Assembly (NCBI GenBank): GCA_020633075.1
Contig: JACKEI010000001.1
Coordinates: 1,674,001 to 1,738,000 of the forward strand
From: Sandaracinaceae bacterium
GTDB lineage: Bacteria > Myxococcota_A > Polyangia > Polyangiales > Houyiibacteriaceae
DNA length: 64,000 nucleotides
Reading direction: 5' to 3'
Below the pieces are notes generated by a model. The model did no database searches. It was given only the letters and a program-made list of their open reading frames with translations, and was not told where the DNA came from. The position numbers were made by a program, and so were the translations under genes. This document shows positions 63,575-64,000 of the stretch, piece by piece (the first letter of the stretch is position 1; every line of letters begins with the position of its first letter).

Positions 63575-64000
63575 TCAAACGTGGACGGCGGCAGCCAGCG
63601 ACGCCTCCGGGGAGAGCGCACACGCCTCGAAGCGCCGCTGAGCGACGTGCCGCAGCACGCTCGCGTCTCTCAACAGCGATTCGGCTGGGTAGTCGCGGGT
63701 GTAGCCGGCGCCGCCATGGACCTGCACGGCTACGTCCGCCGCATGGGCGGCGGCTGCGGCGGCCCCGAACAACGCTCGCGCCGCAGAAGCGAGGTCCCCG
63801 CGAGAGGCGGCCGCGAACGCGACCAAGCGGCTCGCGTCGGCTGCGGTGCGGGCGTCGGCCAGCATGAAGCGGATGGCCTGGAAGTCCGCGATGGGGTGCC
63901 CGAACTGCTGCCGCTCGAGGGCGTAGGCCGCCGTGACGTGGGTGGCTCGCAGCGCCACCCCGGCAGCCACCGACGCGAGCGCGGCGACGCCCAGGGCCAC
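63575..64000 (-). CDS. acyl-CoA dehydrogenase, 5' end outside window
   Basis: The last 141 codons of a second acyl-CoA dehydrogenase; the gene starts beyond base 64000. The visible C-terminal helical domain shows YALERQQFGHPIADFQAIRF and AVQVHGGAGYTRDYPAESLL, the conserved dimerisation and FAD/CoA region; the Glu usually acting as catalytic base or its equivalent lies in or near the latter. An unusual Ala-rich run occurs between the two. It is different from the 1-869 protein. The 83-bp gap to scpA shows no clear signal. Confidence 0.88.
   Translation of the reverse strand: MALGVAALASVAAGVALRATHVTAAYALERQQFGHPIADFQAIRFMLADARTAADASRLVAFAAASRGDLASAARALFGAAAAAAHAADVAVQVHGGAGYTRDYPAESLLRDASVLRHVAQRRFEACALSPEASLAAAVHV

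Overview
The window reads as a continuous stretch of a very GC-rich, gene-dense bacterial chromosome. Gene content points to Myxococcota, most likely a Polyangia/Sandaracinaceae-like organism (inference, no 16S in view). The signs are many large secreted or lipoprotein 'hypotheticals', a Ser/Thr kinase with a PEGA tail, a VWA lipoprotein, beta-oxidation genes, a FadL-like porin, and long acidic or Gly-rich low-complexity extensions on housekeeping proteins. There is no tRNA, rRNA, CRISPR, IS element or prophage that I can support. Both ends of the window cut acyl-CoA dehydrogenase genes.

Layout. 1-8417: partial acyl-CoA dehydrogenase with a palindromic operator, DUF3817 membrane protein, mfd plus a HEAT-like partner, an RhlE-type helicase with a glycine-rich tail, and a VWA lipoprotein. 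8418-9022: the only gap over 300 bp; it holds hairpins and a hexanucleotide (DS)n-coding repeat in frame with the gene before it. 9023-16633: an App1-like HAD protein, then a tightly coupled accessory cluster (ACP, FkbH-like, MaoC-SDR fusion, hexapeptide acyltransferase, WbmS-like deacetylase, aldo/keto reductase, membrane protein) that looks like a small ACP-dependent acyl or sugar-decoration pathway without a polyketide synthase. 16730-22887: MscS channel, then the thiolase/FadB beta-oxidation pair under a second operator of the same type. 23060-28470: a membrane protein, a NUDIX hydrolase and a four-gene operon made of two HTTM (gamma-carboxylase-like) membrane proteins alternating with two related FPFSxFxMYS proteins.

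28577-46379: peptide-type binding lipoprotein, DacB, ribosomal protein S1, CBS protein, uncharacterised genes, ChaC, a 1164-residue lipoprotein overlapping a FadL-family porin, RlmN, then cmk-aroA-hisC. The commonly seen aroA-cmk-rpsA neighbourhood is present on one strand but split by about 9 kb. 46452-54793: mutS, two coupled propeller-like lipoproteins, and a PEGA Ser/Thr kinase with a good terminator. 54999-63491: an scpA-scpB-glyQ-glyS-ppdK operon in which both condensin subunits carry unusual acidic extensions; ScpB has DS repeats on both sides of its core.

Twelve gene junctions use the 4-bp ATGA/GTGA stop-start overlap, so translational coupling is the dominant organisation. The best candidates for undescribed biology are the HTTM/MYS operon, the FkbH-ACP-WbmS cluster, and the shared DS-repeat tracts (one in scpB, one just past the stop of the HAD gene).
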